52,345 bases of DNA, taken from assembly GCA_902634885.1 (NCBI GenBank), contig CACPLR010000006.1:1-52345 (forward strand), written 5' to 3'. The notes beneath the pieces were generated by a model, which did no database searches, was not told the DNA's origin, and worked only from the letters and a program-made list of their open reading frames with translations. The number at the start of each line of letters is the position of its first letter. The first letter of the stretch is position 1. Positions 19,083 to 27,412 of the stretch are shown here, piece after piece. The position numbers and the translations under genes were made by a program. This DNA comes from an uncultured Pelagibacteraceae bacterium (GTDB lineage: Bacteria; Pseudomonadota; Alphaproteobacteria; Pelagibacterales; Pelagibacteraceae).

Positions 19083-19923
19083 TTAAATTAATTTCTTCCA
19101 TGATAATTTTGTGCTTATTTAGAGTAAAATCTGCTTCTTGATTAGTCATTAAGCTAAGCCTAATCATATCTAATAAAGATATTAAAGTTTGTATTATTTT
19201 TCCAAAATTATTTACAAATATTTTTCCAGAATTTTTATACTCTTCAAAATTACTTTTTTTTTTAATTTGAAATCCTATTTCTCTGTACACTCTTCTTGCA
19301 ACACATATTGAAAATCTTAAACGAAAAGGAATATCTTTTATGTAATAAAAACAACTTCTGTAAAAAGTTTCAGCTAGTTCTAAAGTATCTTTGATTTCTT
19401 TAATATCAGACTTAATATAATATCTATTGAGATTTTGATCTTCAATCACATCTCTAGATATATTTGTTAATTGCATAGCTATCCCTAAATCGATTGCAGC
19501 TTTAAAGGCACTCTTTTTTTTTACATTAAGAATTTTTGCCATCATTAATCCAACAGTTCCAGCAACTCTATATGAATAAATCAATAATTCTTTTTCAGAT
19601 TTTAATTCTACTTTTTCCTCTAAATCACTTTCAACACCATCAAATAAATCATAAATAATATTTGTAGAAATATTTGTATCGGCAATTAATTTCCACATTT
19701 TTTCAATTATTGGATTTGAGAAATTTTTTGATATAAAATCATTTTTAAATTCTTTGAATCTTAATTTTTTAGTTTTTAATTCTCCACTTTCATCTGCGAT
19801 ATTATCCAAATATCGACAAAAAGTGTATAAATCAGAGCACTTTTGATAAGTCTCTTTATTTAGAAAAAAACTTGCCCAACTAAATGATTTTGCATAAATC
19901 GATAAATAGTTTTGATTATCCAT
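19069..19923 (-). CDS. crtB: Phytoene synthase
   Basis: A 284-residue trans-prenyl head-to-head synthase. The first Asp-rich motif is in C-R-Y-L-D-N-I-A-D-E near residues 36-45, and the second in A-M-Q-L-T-N-I-S-R-D-V-I-E-D near 149-162; R-Y-Y follows. It joins two GGPP molecules to phytoene. The GGPP synthase (crtE) is not in this cluster. Its ATG overlaps the crtI stop by one base (TAATG) and its end overlaps crtY by 14 bases. Confidence 0.94.
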   Translation of the reverse strand: MDNQNYLSIYAKSFSWASFFLNKETYQKCSDLYTFCRYLDNIADESGELKTKKLRFKEFKNDFISKNFSNPIIEKMWKLIADTNISTNIIYDLFDGVESDLEEKVELKSEKELLIYSYRVAGTVGLMMAKILNVKKKSAFKAAIDLGIAMQLTNISRDVIEDQNLNRYYIKSDIKEIKDTLELAETFYRSCFYYIKDIPFRLRFSICVARRVYREIGFQIKKKSNFEEYKNSGKIFVNNFGKIIQTLISLLDMIRLSLMTNQEADFTLNKHKIIMEEINLNERL

Positions 19924-21374
19924 TAGAGTATCTTGTCTAGTACCTTCGCTGAAGACAAAACTCCTGGTACACCTGCACCAGGATGTGTCCCTGCACCAAC
20001 AAAGTATAGACCATCAAATATCTCAGATTTATTATGAAACCTGAAATATGCTGACTGAGTAAATTTTGGTTGTATTGAGAAGCCAGAGCCAAATTTTGTA
20101 TTTAATTCTTTTTCAAAATAATCAGGGGTTAAATAGAAGTCCTCTACAATATTTTTTCTAAGATCTGGCATCAAATTTTGCATTTTATCGATGACCAGAT
20201 TTTTCATTTCCTCACCTTTCTCACTCCAATTAATTCCAGACTGATTATTAGGCACAGGAACCAAAACATAAAAACAATCATGGCCTTTTGGTGCCATCCC
20301 CTCGTCAGTAGCAGTAGGCCTATGAAGGTAGTAGCTTATATCTTTATTCAATATTTTATTATTAAAGATATCATTTAAATGTTCCTCATATTTTTCTCCA
20401 AATTTTATAGTGTGATGCTCAATATTTTCATATTTCTTTTTTGTACCAAAGTAATACACAAATAAACCCATAGAGTATTGCATACGTTTCATCTTATACT
20501 TAAAAAATATACTCAATTTTTCATTCATTAGATTGGAATAAACTGCTGGAGGATCCGCATTACAAATAACATTATTCGCATCTAATTCACTGCCATCATC
20601 AAGCCTTACAGACTTAATTTTTCTGTTCTTTGTAATTACTTCTACAACTTCTTTTCCTTTTATAATTTTAATTTTTTCTTCGAGCATAAGTTTCTCTAAA
20701 CCACTTACTATTTGACCTGTACCACCCATGGAGTAGTGAATTCCCCATTTTTTTTCTAAATATAATATCAACCCATAAATTGATGTCGTGGTAAAAGGAT
20801 TTCCTCCTACTAATAAAGGATGCATGCTCAATAGTCTTCTTAATTTGTCGTTTTTTACATAAGAAGATACCAAGCTATAAACTGATTTATAGCTTTTTAA
20901 TTTAAGCAATGATGGTATTTGTTTAATCATAAATAAAGGTTTATCAAATGGGACATCTGATAATTCAGTAAATCCTTTATCAAAAATTTTTTTTGTAAAA
21001 TTCACTAAGTTTTTATATCCGATAAAATCTTCTTTATTTATTTTCTCGATTTGAACTTTCATTTTCTCATCATCATCTGAGTAATCAAATTTACTGCCAT
21101 CTTCAAAAACAAATCTGTACCAAACATTCAAAGGCCTTAAATCAATGTAGCTTTTTGAAGTCTTGTTAAATAATTCAAAAAGTTCCTCAATTAAATAAGG
21201 GGCTGTAATAACTGTTGGACCAGCATCAAACGTAAATCCATTTTTTTTAAAGACACGCGCTCTTCCACCCAAATCATTATGTTTTTCAATTAAAGTTACA
21301 TTATGATTTTTTGCTCTCAGTCTTAGTGCTGATGCTATACCTCCAAAACCAGATCCAATTACTACTGAATTCAT
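19923..21374 (-). CDS. crtI: Phytoene desaturase (CrtI type)
   Basis: A 483-residue flavoprotein. The FAD-binding G-S-G-F-G-G-I-A-S-A at about 7-16 and E-K-H-N-D-L-G-G-R-A-R near 35-45 open the protein, D-A-G-P-T-V-I-T near 55-62 follows, and the C-terminal G-A-G-T-H-P-G-A-G-V-P-G-V near 461-473 is the carotenoid desaturase signature. It turns phytoene into lycopene. It is the first gene of the seven-gene minus-strand run crtI-crtB-crtY-blh-ispH-thrB-rnhA. The 49-base gap upstream, after atpF, is the only place for an intergenic promoter for the run. Confidence 0.95.
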   Translation of the reverse strand: MNSVVIGSGFGGIASALRLRAKNHNVTLIEKHNDLGGRARVFKKNGFTFDAGPTVITAPYLIEELFELFNKTSKSYIDLRPLNVWYRFVFEDGSKFDYSDDDEKMKVQIEKINKEDFIGYKNLVNFTKKIFDKGFTELSDVPFDKPLFMIKQIPSLLKLKSYKSVYSLVSSYVKNDKLRRLLSMHPLLVGGNPFTTTSIYGLILYLEKKWGIHYSMGGTGQIVSGLEKLMLEEKIKIIKGKEVVEVITKNRKIKSVRLDDGSELDANNVICNADPPAVYSNLMNEKLSIFFKYKMKRMQYSMGLFVYYFGTKKKYENIEHHTIKFGEKYEEHLNDIFNNKILNKDISYYLHRPTATDEGMAPKGHDCFYVLVPVPNNQSGINWSEKGEEMKNLVIDKMQNLMPDLRKNIVEDFYLTPDYFEKELNTKFGSGFSIQPKFTQSAYFRFHNKSEIFDGLYFVGAGTHPGAGVPGVLSSAKVLDKIL

Positions 21375-21397
21375 CTCTTAAATTTATCTTATTTTTG

Positions 21398-21425
21398 AAA
21401 AAAAACGAACTTTACAATATCGTTT
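21398..21425 (-). terminator. Weak candidate intrinsic terminator after atpF
   Basis: On the minus strand, directly at the atpF stop, the sequence can form a 6-bp stem (AAACGA with TCGTTT) around an 11-base loop, followed by eight T (complement of A 21398-21405). The stem is short and AT-rich, so this is only a possible terminator between the F0 operon and crtI. Confidence 0.3.
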
Positions 21426-21918
21426 ACGAATTAACCTTTTTTAATTCAATTTTGGTTTCCTCAAGATTTTTTGTAAAAAGTATATCTAACTTTGATTTAT
21501 CTACTGAGGTTGATATTGTTTTTTTAACTGCCTTAATTGCAATCTTTATGGATGTATCTTTAATATCTTTAATTGCAGCATCTTTCATTTGAGATATTTT
21601 TATATTAGCTAAATTTTTCTTTATTTCCACTGATTTTGAGAATTTTTCGCTCATATCTTTTATAAGTTTTTCAGCTTCAATGTTTGCTTGGTCGATAATT
21701 TTTTTCTTTTCCCGTTCTGCAGAATTTAATTTGCTTTGTGCATCATCTAATAGTTTTTTTGATTCAGATCTTAATTTTTCACTCTCATCAATTTCATTTT
21801 TTATGTCAACAATCATCTTTGTAAGCAAATCATTCACATTTTGAGGAACTTTTAAATAAATCAAGCCTACAAAAAATATTACAAATGAAACAGCTACCCA
21901 AAAAGTTGCATCAAACAT
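21424..21918 (-). CDS. atpF: F0F1 ATP synthase subunit b
   Basis: A 164-residue subunit: one N-terminal membrane helix (about 4-23) and a long charged coiled coil. Composition, length and position as the last of the F0 genes after b' are those of the alphaproteobacterial b subunit, half of the peripheral stalk joining F0 to F1. Its start overlaps the end of the b' gene by 8 bases. Sequence motifs are weak in this family, so the b/b' assignment rests on gene order. Confidence 0.88.
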   Translation of the reverse strand: MFDATFWVAVSFVIFFVGLIYLKVPQNVNDLLTKMIVDIKNEIDESEKLRSESKKLLDDAQSKLNSAEREKKKIIDQANIEAEKLIKDMSEKFSKSVEIKKNLANIKISQMKDAAIKDIKDTSIKIAIKAVKKTISTSVDKSKLDILFTKNLEETKIELKKVNS

Positions 21919-22498
21919 TTTTTCTATTCTCCTTAGAATTATTTGTCAGGTCATTTACAATTGATGAGATGTTTTCTTTGTTGATTTCTTCTCCAACTAG
22001 CTGTTTTATCAAACCTGACGAAGTTTCTGTGGCAATTTTTTTGATATTCTCCGCAGAATTTTTATTTAAATTTTGAATTTCTTTTTCGGCAGCTTCTATT
22101 TCTTTCTCTAAATTTTTCTCTAATTCAGATCTTTTTTTGTCTATATCATCCAGTACTTTTTGACGAGCTTCATTAAATAAATTTTTTGCTTCTAATTTGC
22201 TATTTAAGATAATTTTATCAAATTTTTTTATTTTATCTTCACTTTCCTCTCTTTGTTTTTCAGCAATCTCTATGTTCTCCAAAATTTGTGACCTTCTGCT
22301 TTCTAAATTATCACTTATTTTTGGCAGTATTACTTTTGACAAAATAATATACAAAGCACCAAATGTTATGACTAGCCAAACAATTTGAGATATCCAAAAT
22401 TCTGGATTTAATTGTGGCATACCTCCACTTTCAGCACTTTGTACTTTAGTAATCAGTGCAAAGCTAAAAAGAAATTTAATAATTATTTTTTTTAGCAT
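21911..22498 (-). CDS. F0F1 ATP synthase subunit b' (second b-type subunit)
   Basis: A 195-residue b-type subunit with an N-terminal hydrophobic segment (about 4-20, signal-like), the phrase M-P-Q-L-N-P-E-F-W near 28-36 typical of b', a membrane helix (about 37-57) and a long charged coiled coil. Photosynthetic and many alphaproteobacterial ATP synthases have a b/b' heterodimer stalk; gene order atpE-b'-b is as expected. It begins 3 bases after atpE and overlaps atpF by 8 bases. Confidence 0.88.
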   Translation of the reverse strand: MLKKIIIKFLFSFALITKVQSAESGGMPQLNPEFWISQIVWLVITFGALYIILSKVILPKISDNLESRRSQILENIEIAEKQREESEDKIKKFDKIILNSKLEAKNLFNEARQKVLDDIDKKRSELEKNLEKEIEAAEKEIQNLNKNSAENIKKIATETSSGLIKQLVGEEINKENISSIVNDLTNNSKENRKNV

Positions 22499-22501
22499 TA
22501 A

Positions 22502-22729
22502 TTAAAATGCGAATAAAATAATCAGTGCAACTACTAGACCAAATAATCCGGTTGCTTCAGCTAATGCGAAACCTAAAAGCAAATTTGGAAATTGCTTTTG
22601 AGCTGCAGATGGATTTCTCATTGCGCCTGATAGGTAGTTTCCAAAAATTATTCCTATTCCTACTCCAGCACCCGCAAGAGCTATTGCTGCAAGTCCTGCT
22701 CCAATCATTTTTGCTGCTTCTAATTCCAT
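22502..22729 (-). CDS. atpE: F0F1 ATP synthase subunit c
   Basis: A 75-residue two-helix proteolipid. The first helix carries the glycine-rich G-A-G-V-G-I-G packing motif near 20-26; the loop has R-N-P-S-A; the second helix carries the proton-binding carboxylate Glu in A-L-A-E-A-T-G-L-F near residue 58. Glu with no sodium-type pattern around it suggests proton coupling, which is inference. It is preceded by an unusually strong ribosome binding site, consistent with the multiple c copies needed per ring. Confidence 0.96.
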   Translation of the reverse strand: MELEAAKMIGAGLAAIALAGAGVGIGIIFGNYLSGAMRNPSAAQKQFPNLLLGFALAEATGLFGLVVALIILFAF

Positions 22730-22733
22730 TATA

Positions 22734-22741
22734 TCCTCCTT
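22734..22741 (-). promoter_or_regulatory. Strong Shine-Dalgarno site of atpE
   Basis: The minus strand reads AAGGAGGA, with AGGAGG ending 5 bases before the atpE ATG. Most genes here have no recognisable Shine-Dalgarno sequence or overlap their upstream neighbour, so this near-perfect site stands out and fits the need for many c subunits per enzyme. Confidence 0.85.
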
Positions 22742-22749
22742 ATAAGTTG

Positions 22750-23484
22750 TTAATGGTGTAAATTTAATGCATCATTTAAATAGATGCATGTTAGTATTGC
22801 AAAGACATAAGCTTGAAGAAAAGCAACTAGTATCTCCAAACCTGTTAGTGCAACTGAAAAACTTAATGGTAGCCATCCTCCTACTATTCCAAGACTAACA
22901 ACAAATCCTCCAAATACTTTCATCATAGTATGACCAGCCATCATATTTGCAAATAATCTTACTGATAAACTAATCGGCCTACTTAGATAAGAAATTATTT
23001 CTATTACAACAATTAATGGTAAGAGAACCATTGGAACTCCACTTGGCACAAATAATTTTAAGTAACCAAGGCCATGTTTAATAAATCCAATAATTGTAAC
23101 TCCAATAAATATAAAAGCCGCAAGCACAAAAGTAACAATTATGTGACTTGTAACTGTAAATGAATAAGGGATCATCCCAAACATATTGCAAAAGAGGACG
23201 AACATAAAAAGTGAAAATATAAATGAGAAATATGGTTTTGCTTTTGTTCCAGCTGTATCACTGATCATTTTTGATACAAATGAATAAGTTAATTCGGAAA
23301 GCAATTGCAATTTATCAGGTATTAGTGATTTCTTTTTAGCTCCTAAGTTCAAAACAATTAAAATAGCTATTGTACTAATAACCATAAATAAACTTGCATT
23401 AGTAAATGAAATATCAACGTTACCTAGTTTTATTTCTGGACCAATCCGGTAAACATTGAATTGGTTCATAGGGTTTGCTGCCAT
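22750..23484 (-). CDS. atpB: F0F1 ATP synthase subunit a
   Basis: A 244-residue membrane subunit forming the proton half-channels. The essential arginine lies in S-L-S-V-R-L-F-A-N-M-M-A-G-H near residues 172-185, and the C-terminal L-Q-A-Y-V-F-A-I-L-T-C-I-Y motif is present. It starts 7 bases after atpI and is followed by atpE across a 20-base gap containing the strong ribosome binding site. Confidence 0.96.
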   Translation of the reverse strand: MAANPMNQFNVYRIGPEIKLGNVDISFTNASLFMVISTIAILIVLNLGAKKKSLIPDKLQLLSELTYSFVSKMISDTAGTKAKPYFSFIFSLFMFVLFCNMFGMIPYSFTVTSHIIVTFVLAAFIFIGVTIIGFIKHGLGYLKLFVPSGVPMVLLPLIVVIEIISYLSRPISLSVRLFANMMAGHTMMKVFGGFVVSLGIVGGWLPLSFSVALTGLEILVAFLQAYVFAILTCIYLNDALNLHH

Positions 23485-23491
23485 CTGTAAT

Positions 23492-23767
23492 CTATTTTTG
23501 CATTTTTTTTGCGGTTTTAACCACGTTTATAATTCCTGCAGCCACCCCTACAAAAAAAAATATTAAAATTAACCATGGTTTAGTACCAAACCAATTGTCT
23601 AAAATAAACCCAATAATTGTCCCAACAGCTACTGCAGACACCAATTCTGTGCTCATTTTGAACGCTGTTCCCATGTTAGAGCTAGATTTTGGATTTTTTT
23701 GATCCTTGTGAACTTCAGCTTTATTTTTTGCAATTTTTAAGCGAGATTTAAATTCATCTTCTGGCAT
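23492..23767 (-). CDS. atpI: ATP synthase-associated protein AtpI
   Basis: A 91-residue protein: a charged N-terminal half and two membrane helices (about 36-53 and 59-80), with G-T-I-I-G-F-I-L-D-N-W-F-G-T-K-P-W near 48-64, the AtpI/AtpZ family pattern. AtpI proteins help assemble the c-ring or act as Mg transporters in some species. It lies at the head of the F0 genes and only 5 bases after smc, so F0 expression may depend on a promoter inside or upstream of smc. Confidence 0.85.
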   Translation of the reverse strand: MPEDEFKSRLKIAKNKAEVHKDQKNPKSSSNMGTAFKMSTELVSAVAVGTIIGFILDNWFGTKPWLILIFFFVGVAAGIINVVKTAKKMQK

Positions 23768-23772
23768 TTGTC

Positions 23773-26346
23773 CTAAGCAACCATGCTCTCAGCTTTTTGA
23801 AGATCTACAGCAACGAGTTGGCTTATTCCTTTCTCTGGCATTGTAACTCCGTAAAGTCTGTCCATCTTTGACATTGTTAAAGCATGGTGGGTAACAATTA
23901 TAAATCTTGTAGATGTTATTTTAGTTAAATCAGTTAACAAATTACAAAATCTTGTAACATTAGCATCATCAAGAGGCGCATCAACTTCATCTAGCACACA
24001 TATTGGCGAGGGGTTTGTTAAGAATACTGCAAAAATTAAAGATAAAGCTGTTAAAGCCTGTTCTCCTCCTGACAACAAAGTAATTGATTGAAGTCTTTTA
24101 CCAGGAGGACTAACTAACATTTCTAGTCCAGCATCTAATGGATCATCAGAGTCAACAAGTTCAAGTTTTGCATTTCCACCATTAAATAATTTAGTATAAA
24201 CTTCATTAAACTTTCTATTAACTTTTTCAAAAGCCTCTAGCAATCTCTCTCTTCCTTTTTGATTAAGCTCAGAAATACTTTCTTTTAGTTTAATTATAGC
24301 GGTTACAAGATCTTGTCTGTCTTTTTCCATTTTTTTAATTTCTACCTCATATTTAGAAGTTTCTTCGTCAGCTCTTAAATTTACCGATCCTAATTTTTCC
24401 CTTTGCCTTTTTTTCTCATCAAGCAACTCTTCTTGTGTAAGTACATCAGGAAATTCAACTTCTTTTTCTAAATTTGAATACTCTAACAATTTTTCTTCAC
24501 TTAGATTTAATTCAGAATTTACTCTTTCTAGCAGATCACTTCTTCTCTTACTTAGACCATCTATAGTAGCACCTGAGCTAGCTTTTCTCTCTCTAATCTC
24601 AATAGAATTTTCTTTGGTATCTTTTAATTCATTGCTTAATGTTGATATTTTATCATCTATTTCTACAATGATAGATTCATTTTCATTTTGTTCCTTTTCT
24701 GAAATTCTTAAACTTTCAGAAATCTGTCCTTTTTTCTCTGCTTGCAGTTGGGGTTGTTTTTCAAGATCATTTAATTTTAATATTTGTTTATTTCTTCTTT
24801 CATTTAATTCCCTCACCATTTTTTCTGAGTTAGTTAATAGATTTTTCCAACTTTCAATTTCTAGATCTATCTTTTGAATTCTTTCATTTCTTTTAACAGA
24901 CTCTTTTTTAATATTTTGGTTATTACTATAAATATCAGCGTATTTTTCTTGAAGTTTTTTAATTATTTCGTTTGTTTTATTCAATACTGTAATTTTATCA
25001 CTTTTTTCTGCATCTTTAATTTTTATATTTAAATAAGATAAGTTCTCTTTACATTCATCTAAAACTTTTAATGCAGCAGAACTATTTTGTTCATTTATTA
25101 AATTTTTTGCAGATGTTATCTGGTCAATAATTGTATTTATTTGTTCAATATTCTTTTTTAAATTTACTGAGCTGAATGTATCTAAAATTCTATCTACTTT
25201 ATCTTGTTCTCTTTTCAAATTTTCTTTTGCAACATCTAAATCTTGATTAGATAATTTCTCAGTTTCGTAATATTTGGAATCTATTTCTATTAACTCACCT
25301 TTCTCCTCTTTAAGTCTTTTTTCATTTGAGTTTGCATCAATTACAATACTTTTTTCCCTATCAATATCCTCTTCGATCATTTTTAATGAATTTTTTAAAG
25401 ACTTTATTTCTTCATCAATCCTCTCATTTTCCTCATCAAGGCCTTTCAATTCTAAATTAAGTCTCTGAATTTTTGATAGATTTTCAATATTTCTCTCTCT
25501 TATTGGTGTTACCTTGTTAGTTTCATCAGTAATTCTTTTTTCTAAATTTTCTAATTGTGAATTAAACTCTTTAACTTGACCTTCCGCCTCAGTATTTATT
25601 TCATTTTCTAGTTTAATTTCATGATCAATATCTCTAAGTTTTAAATAATATAGACCTGCTTCAACTCGTTTAATTTCCTCAGATACTGATTTATATTTAG
25701 CAGCCTCTTCTGCTTGCTTTTGCAAATTTGCAAGTTGTCTTTCTTGTTGTCTTCTTAATTCGTCTGCTCTTTTCAAGTTATTTTCGGCTGCACTTAATCT
25801 AAGTTCTGCCTCGTGTCTTCTAACATGTAAACCTGCAATTCCTGCTGCTTCCTCTAGTATTGCTCTTCTGTCGGCAGGTTTAGCTGTAACTAAAGCTCCA
25901 ATTCTACCTTGGCTGATTAAAGAAGGCGAATGTGCTCCAGTAGATAAATCTGCAAAAAACATTTGCGCATCTTTTGCTCTAACTTCCTTATTATTTATGT
26001 AAAATTTCGATCCTTTATCTTTTTCAATTTTTCTTCTGATTTCTATTTCGTCAAGCTCGTTGTATTGTATTGGTCCGTCTTTATTTTCATTACTTAAAGC
26101 AATAGATACTTCTGCAATATTTTTTGACGGTTTATTGGATGTTCCAGAGAATATAACATCTTCCATCCCAGAGCCTCTCATACTTTTTGCTGATGTTTCT
26201 CCCATACACCATCTTAAAGACTCAACAATATTTGATTTCCCACAACCATTTGGACCAACAATTCCTGTCAAACCTTCTTCAATAAGAAAGTTGGTTTTTT
26301 CTGCGAATGATTTAAATCCAGTAAGCTGGATTTTTTTAAATTCCAT
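23773..26346 (-). CDS. smc: SMC chromosome segregation ATPase, short form without a visible hinge
   Basis: An 857-residue SMC protein; typical bacterial SMC is about 1150-1200. The N-terminal head has F-K-S-F-A near 11-15 and Walker A G-P-N-G-C-G-K-S-N at 31-39; the Q-loop region S-Q-G-R-I-G is at 145-150. The C-terminal head has the signature L-L-S-G-G-E-Q-A-L at 757-765, Walker B V-L-D-E-V-D-A-P-L-D at 784-793 and the His switch near 820. Residues about 180-700 look like continuous charged coiled coil. I see no glycine-rich globular hinge of about 150 residues in the middle. SMC holds and compacts DNA; how a hinge-less form dimerises is unknown. Neighbours are dsbA (8 bases upstream) and atpI (5 downstream). 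Confidence 0.9.
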   Translation of the reverse strand: MEFKKIQLTGFKSFAEKTNFLIEEGLTGIVGPNGCGKSNIVESLRWCMGETSAKSMRGSGMEDVIFSGTSNKPSKNIAEVSIALSNENKDGPIQYNELDEIEIRRKIEKDKGSKFYINNKEVRAKDAQMFFADLSTGAHSPSLISQGRIGALVTAKPADRRAILEEAAGIAGLHVRRHEAELRLSAAENNLKRADELRRQQERQLANLQKQAEEAAKYKSVSEEIKRVEAGLYYLKLRDIDHEIKLENEINTEAEGQVKEFNSQLENLEKRITDETNKVTPIRERNIENLSKIQRLNLELKGLDEENERIDEEIKSLKNSLKMIEEDIDREKSIVIDANSNEKRLKEEKGELIEIDSKYYETEKLSNQDLDVAKENLKREQDKVDRILDTFSSVNLKKNIEQINTIIDQITSAKNLINEQNSSAALKVLDECKENLSYLNIKIKDAEKSDKITVLNKTNEIIKKLQEKYADIYSNNQNIKKESVKRNERIQKIDLEIESWKNLLTNSEKMVRELNERRNKQILKLNDLEKQPQLQAEKKGQISESLRISEKEQNENESIIVEIDDKISTLSNELKDTKENSIEIRERKASSGATIDGLSKRRSDLLERVNSELNLSEEKLLEYSNLEKEVEFPDVLTQEELLDEKKRQREKLGSVNLRADEETSKYEVEIKKMEKDRQDLVTAIIKLKESISELNQKGRERLLEAFEKVNRKFNEVYTKLFNGGNAKLELVDSDDPLDAGLEMLVSPPGKRLQSITLLSGGEQALTALSLIFAVFLTNPSPICVLDEVDAPLDDANVTRFCNLLTDLTKITSTRFIIVTHHALTMSKMDRLYGVTMPEKGISQLVAVDLQKAESMVA

Positions 26347-26354
26347 TCACTAAC

Positions 26355-26933
26355 TTATATCAGTTTTTCTATGTATTTTTTTAATTTTTTATAGTCTGTT
26401 GGATTATCAAACTTTTTACCATTAATTATTAGAGTAGGGGTTGCTTTAACTTTATATTTTTTTACACCATTGATTCGATCTTCGAGTATATGATCTTCTA
26501 CAGATTTATCAGCTAAACAACTCTCAATATTTATTTTGAAACTAGAATTTTCTATTAGTTCTTTAATGTTTTTGTTTGCATCATCAATGGAACCACCTCT
26601 TACCCATTCACTTTGCTTATTATATAGATAGTGCAAGACTTCAGAATTACCGTCGTTTTTACAATGAGCAATTTTTGCTGCATTAAATGCTGCGATATCT
26701 AAAGGAAAATTTTTATATTCAATTGAAACAAAACCTTTATCAATAAACTCTTTCTTTAATTCTGGATAAATTTTCTTATGGAAGTTTGCACAAAAACCGC
26801 AAGTTAAAGACTCAAATACTACTAACTTGACTTTTGCATCTACATTTCCATCAATTATTGGTTTTACATCAGAACTTGAGATATTAGGGAATAAAAAGAA
26901 GGATATTAAAAAGGTTAATAAAATTTTTTTCAT
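26355..26933 (-). CDS. DsbA-family thiol oxidoreductase, periplasmic
   Basis: A 192-residue protein with a signal peptide (M-K-K-I-L-L-T-F-L then S-S-S near 20) and a thioredoxin/DsbA fold. The active site C-G-F-C is at about residues 46-49, within S-L-T-C-G-F-C-A-N-F-H, and the cis-Pro loop is K-A-T-P-T-L-I-I-N-G near 165-174. It likely oxidises or handles thiols of exported proteins; a DsbB partner is not visible here. Its ATG overlaps the dciA stop by 4 bases. The order dciA-dsbA-smc next to mutY is a familiar alphaproteobacterial arrangement. Confidence 0.87.
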   Translation of the reverse strand: MKKILLTFLISFFLFPNISSSDVKPIIDGNVDAKVKLVVFESLTCGFCANFHKKIYPELKKEFIDKGFVSIEYKNFPLDIAAFNAAKIAHCKNDGNSEVLHYLYNKQSEWVRGGSIDDANKNIKELIENSSFKINIESCLADKSVEDHILEDRINGVKKYKVKATPTLIINGKKFDNPTDYKKLKKYIEKLI

Positions 26934-27412
26934 TTTTTTTTGTATAAATTGCTTAACTCTATTAAAGAATTTTTAACTTTTTCATTTTTAATATTACTTA
27001 TGTCTTTTATGTGTTTGTTTTTTGTCGCATAATCAGCGCTTTTTTTGACCTTTTTTTCCAAAAATCCATTAAATGTATTTAGTTTTATAGTTTGAACAAC
27101 TTCATATCCAAAGAATGCATTCATTTTTTTTATAATTTCATTTTTAGAATATTCTAAGTTAACTTCAGACCCTCTTTTAACCATTATAGTTAAACAACTA
27201 TTTTTAACCTTATTAGATCCCTTAAATGATTTTGGATAACATTCTTTGAATAATTCTCTGCCAACTATATATTTCCAATTATCAAGAGTTTTATTATAAA
27301 CATCCCCTTTTTTATTAAGTATTCTTTTTGCCTCTTTGGGCAAAGTATCTTTAAAAGATCTTAAACCTTGAATGGATTTATATCTCTGCTTAGTATTGTA
27401 TTTAATATTCAT
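26930..27412 (-). CDS. DUF721/DciA family protein
   Basis: A 160-residue basic protein. The pattern W-K-Y-I-V-G-R-E-L near residue 47, then C-L-T-I-M-V-K-R-G-S-E-V-N-L-E-Y and I-I-K-K-M-N-A-F-F-G, matches the DUF721 (DciA-like) domain, whose DciA members load the replicative helicase in bacteria without DnaC. I chose the ATG at 27412; an upstream TTG at 27424 would add four residues. The ATG abuts the divergent mutY ATG with no base between them. First gene of the minus-strand dciA-dsbA-smc-atp run. Confidence 0.78.
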   Translation of the reverse strand: MNIKYNTKQRYKSIQGLRSFKDTLPKEAKRILNKKGDVYNKTLDNWKYIVGRELFKECYPKSFKGSNKVKNSCLTIMVKRGSEVNLEYSKNEIIKKMNAFFGYEVVQTIKLNTFNGFLEKKVKKSADYATKNKHIKDISNIKNEKVKNSLIELSNLYKKK

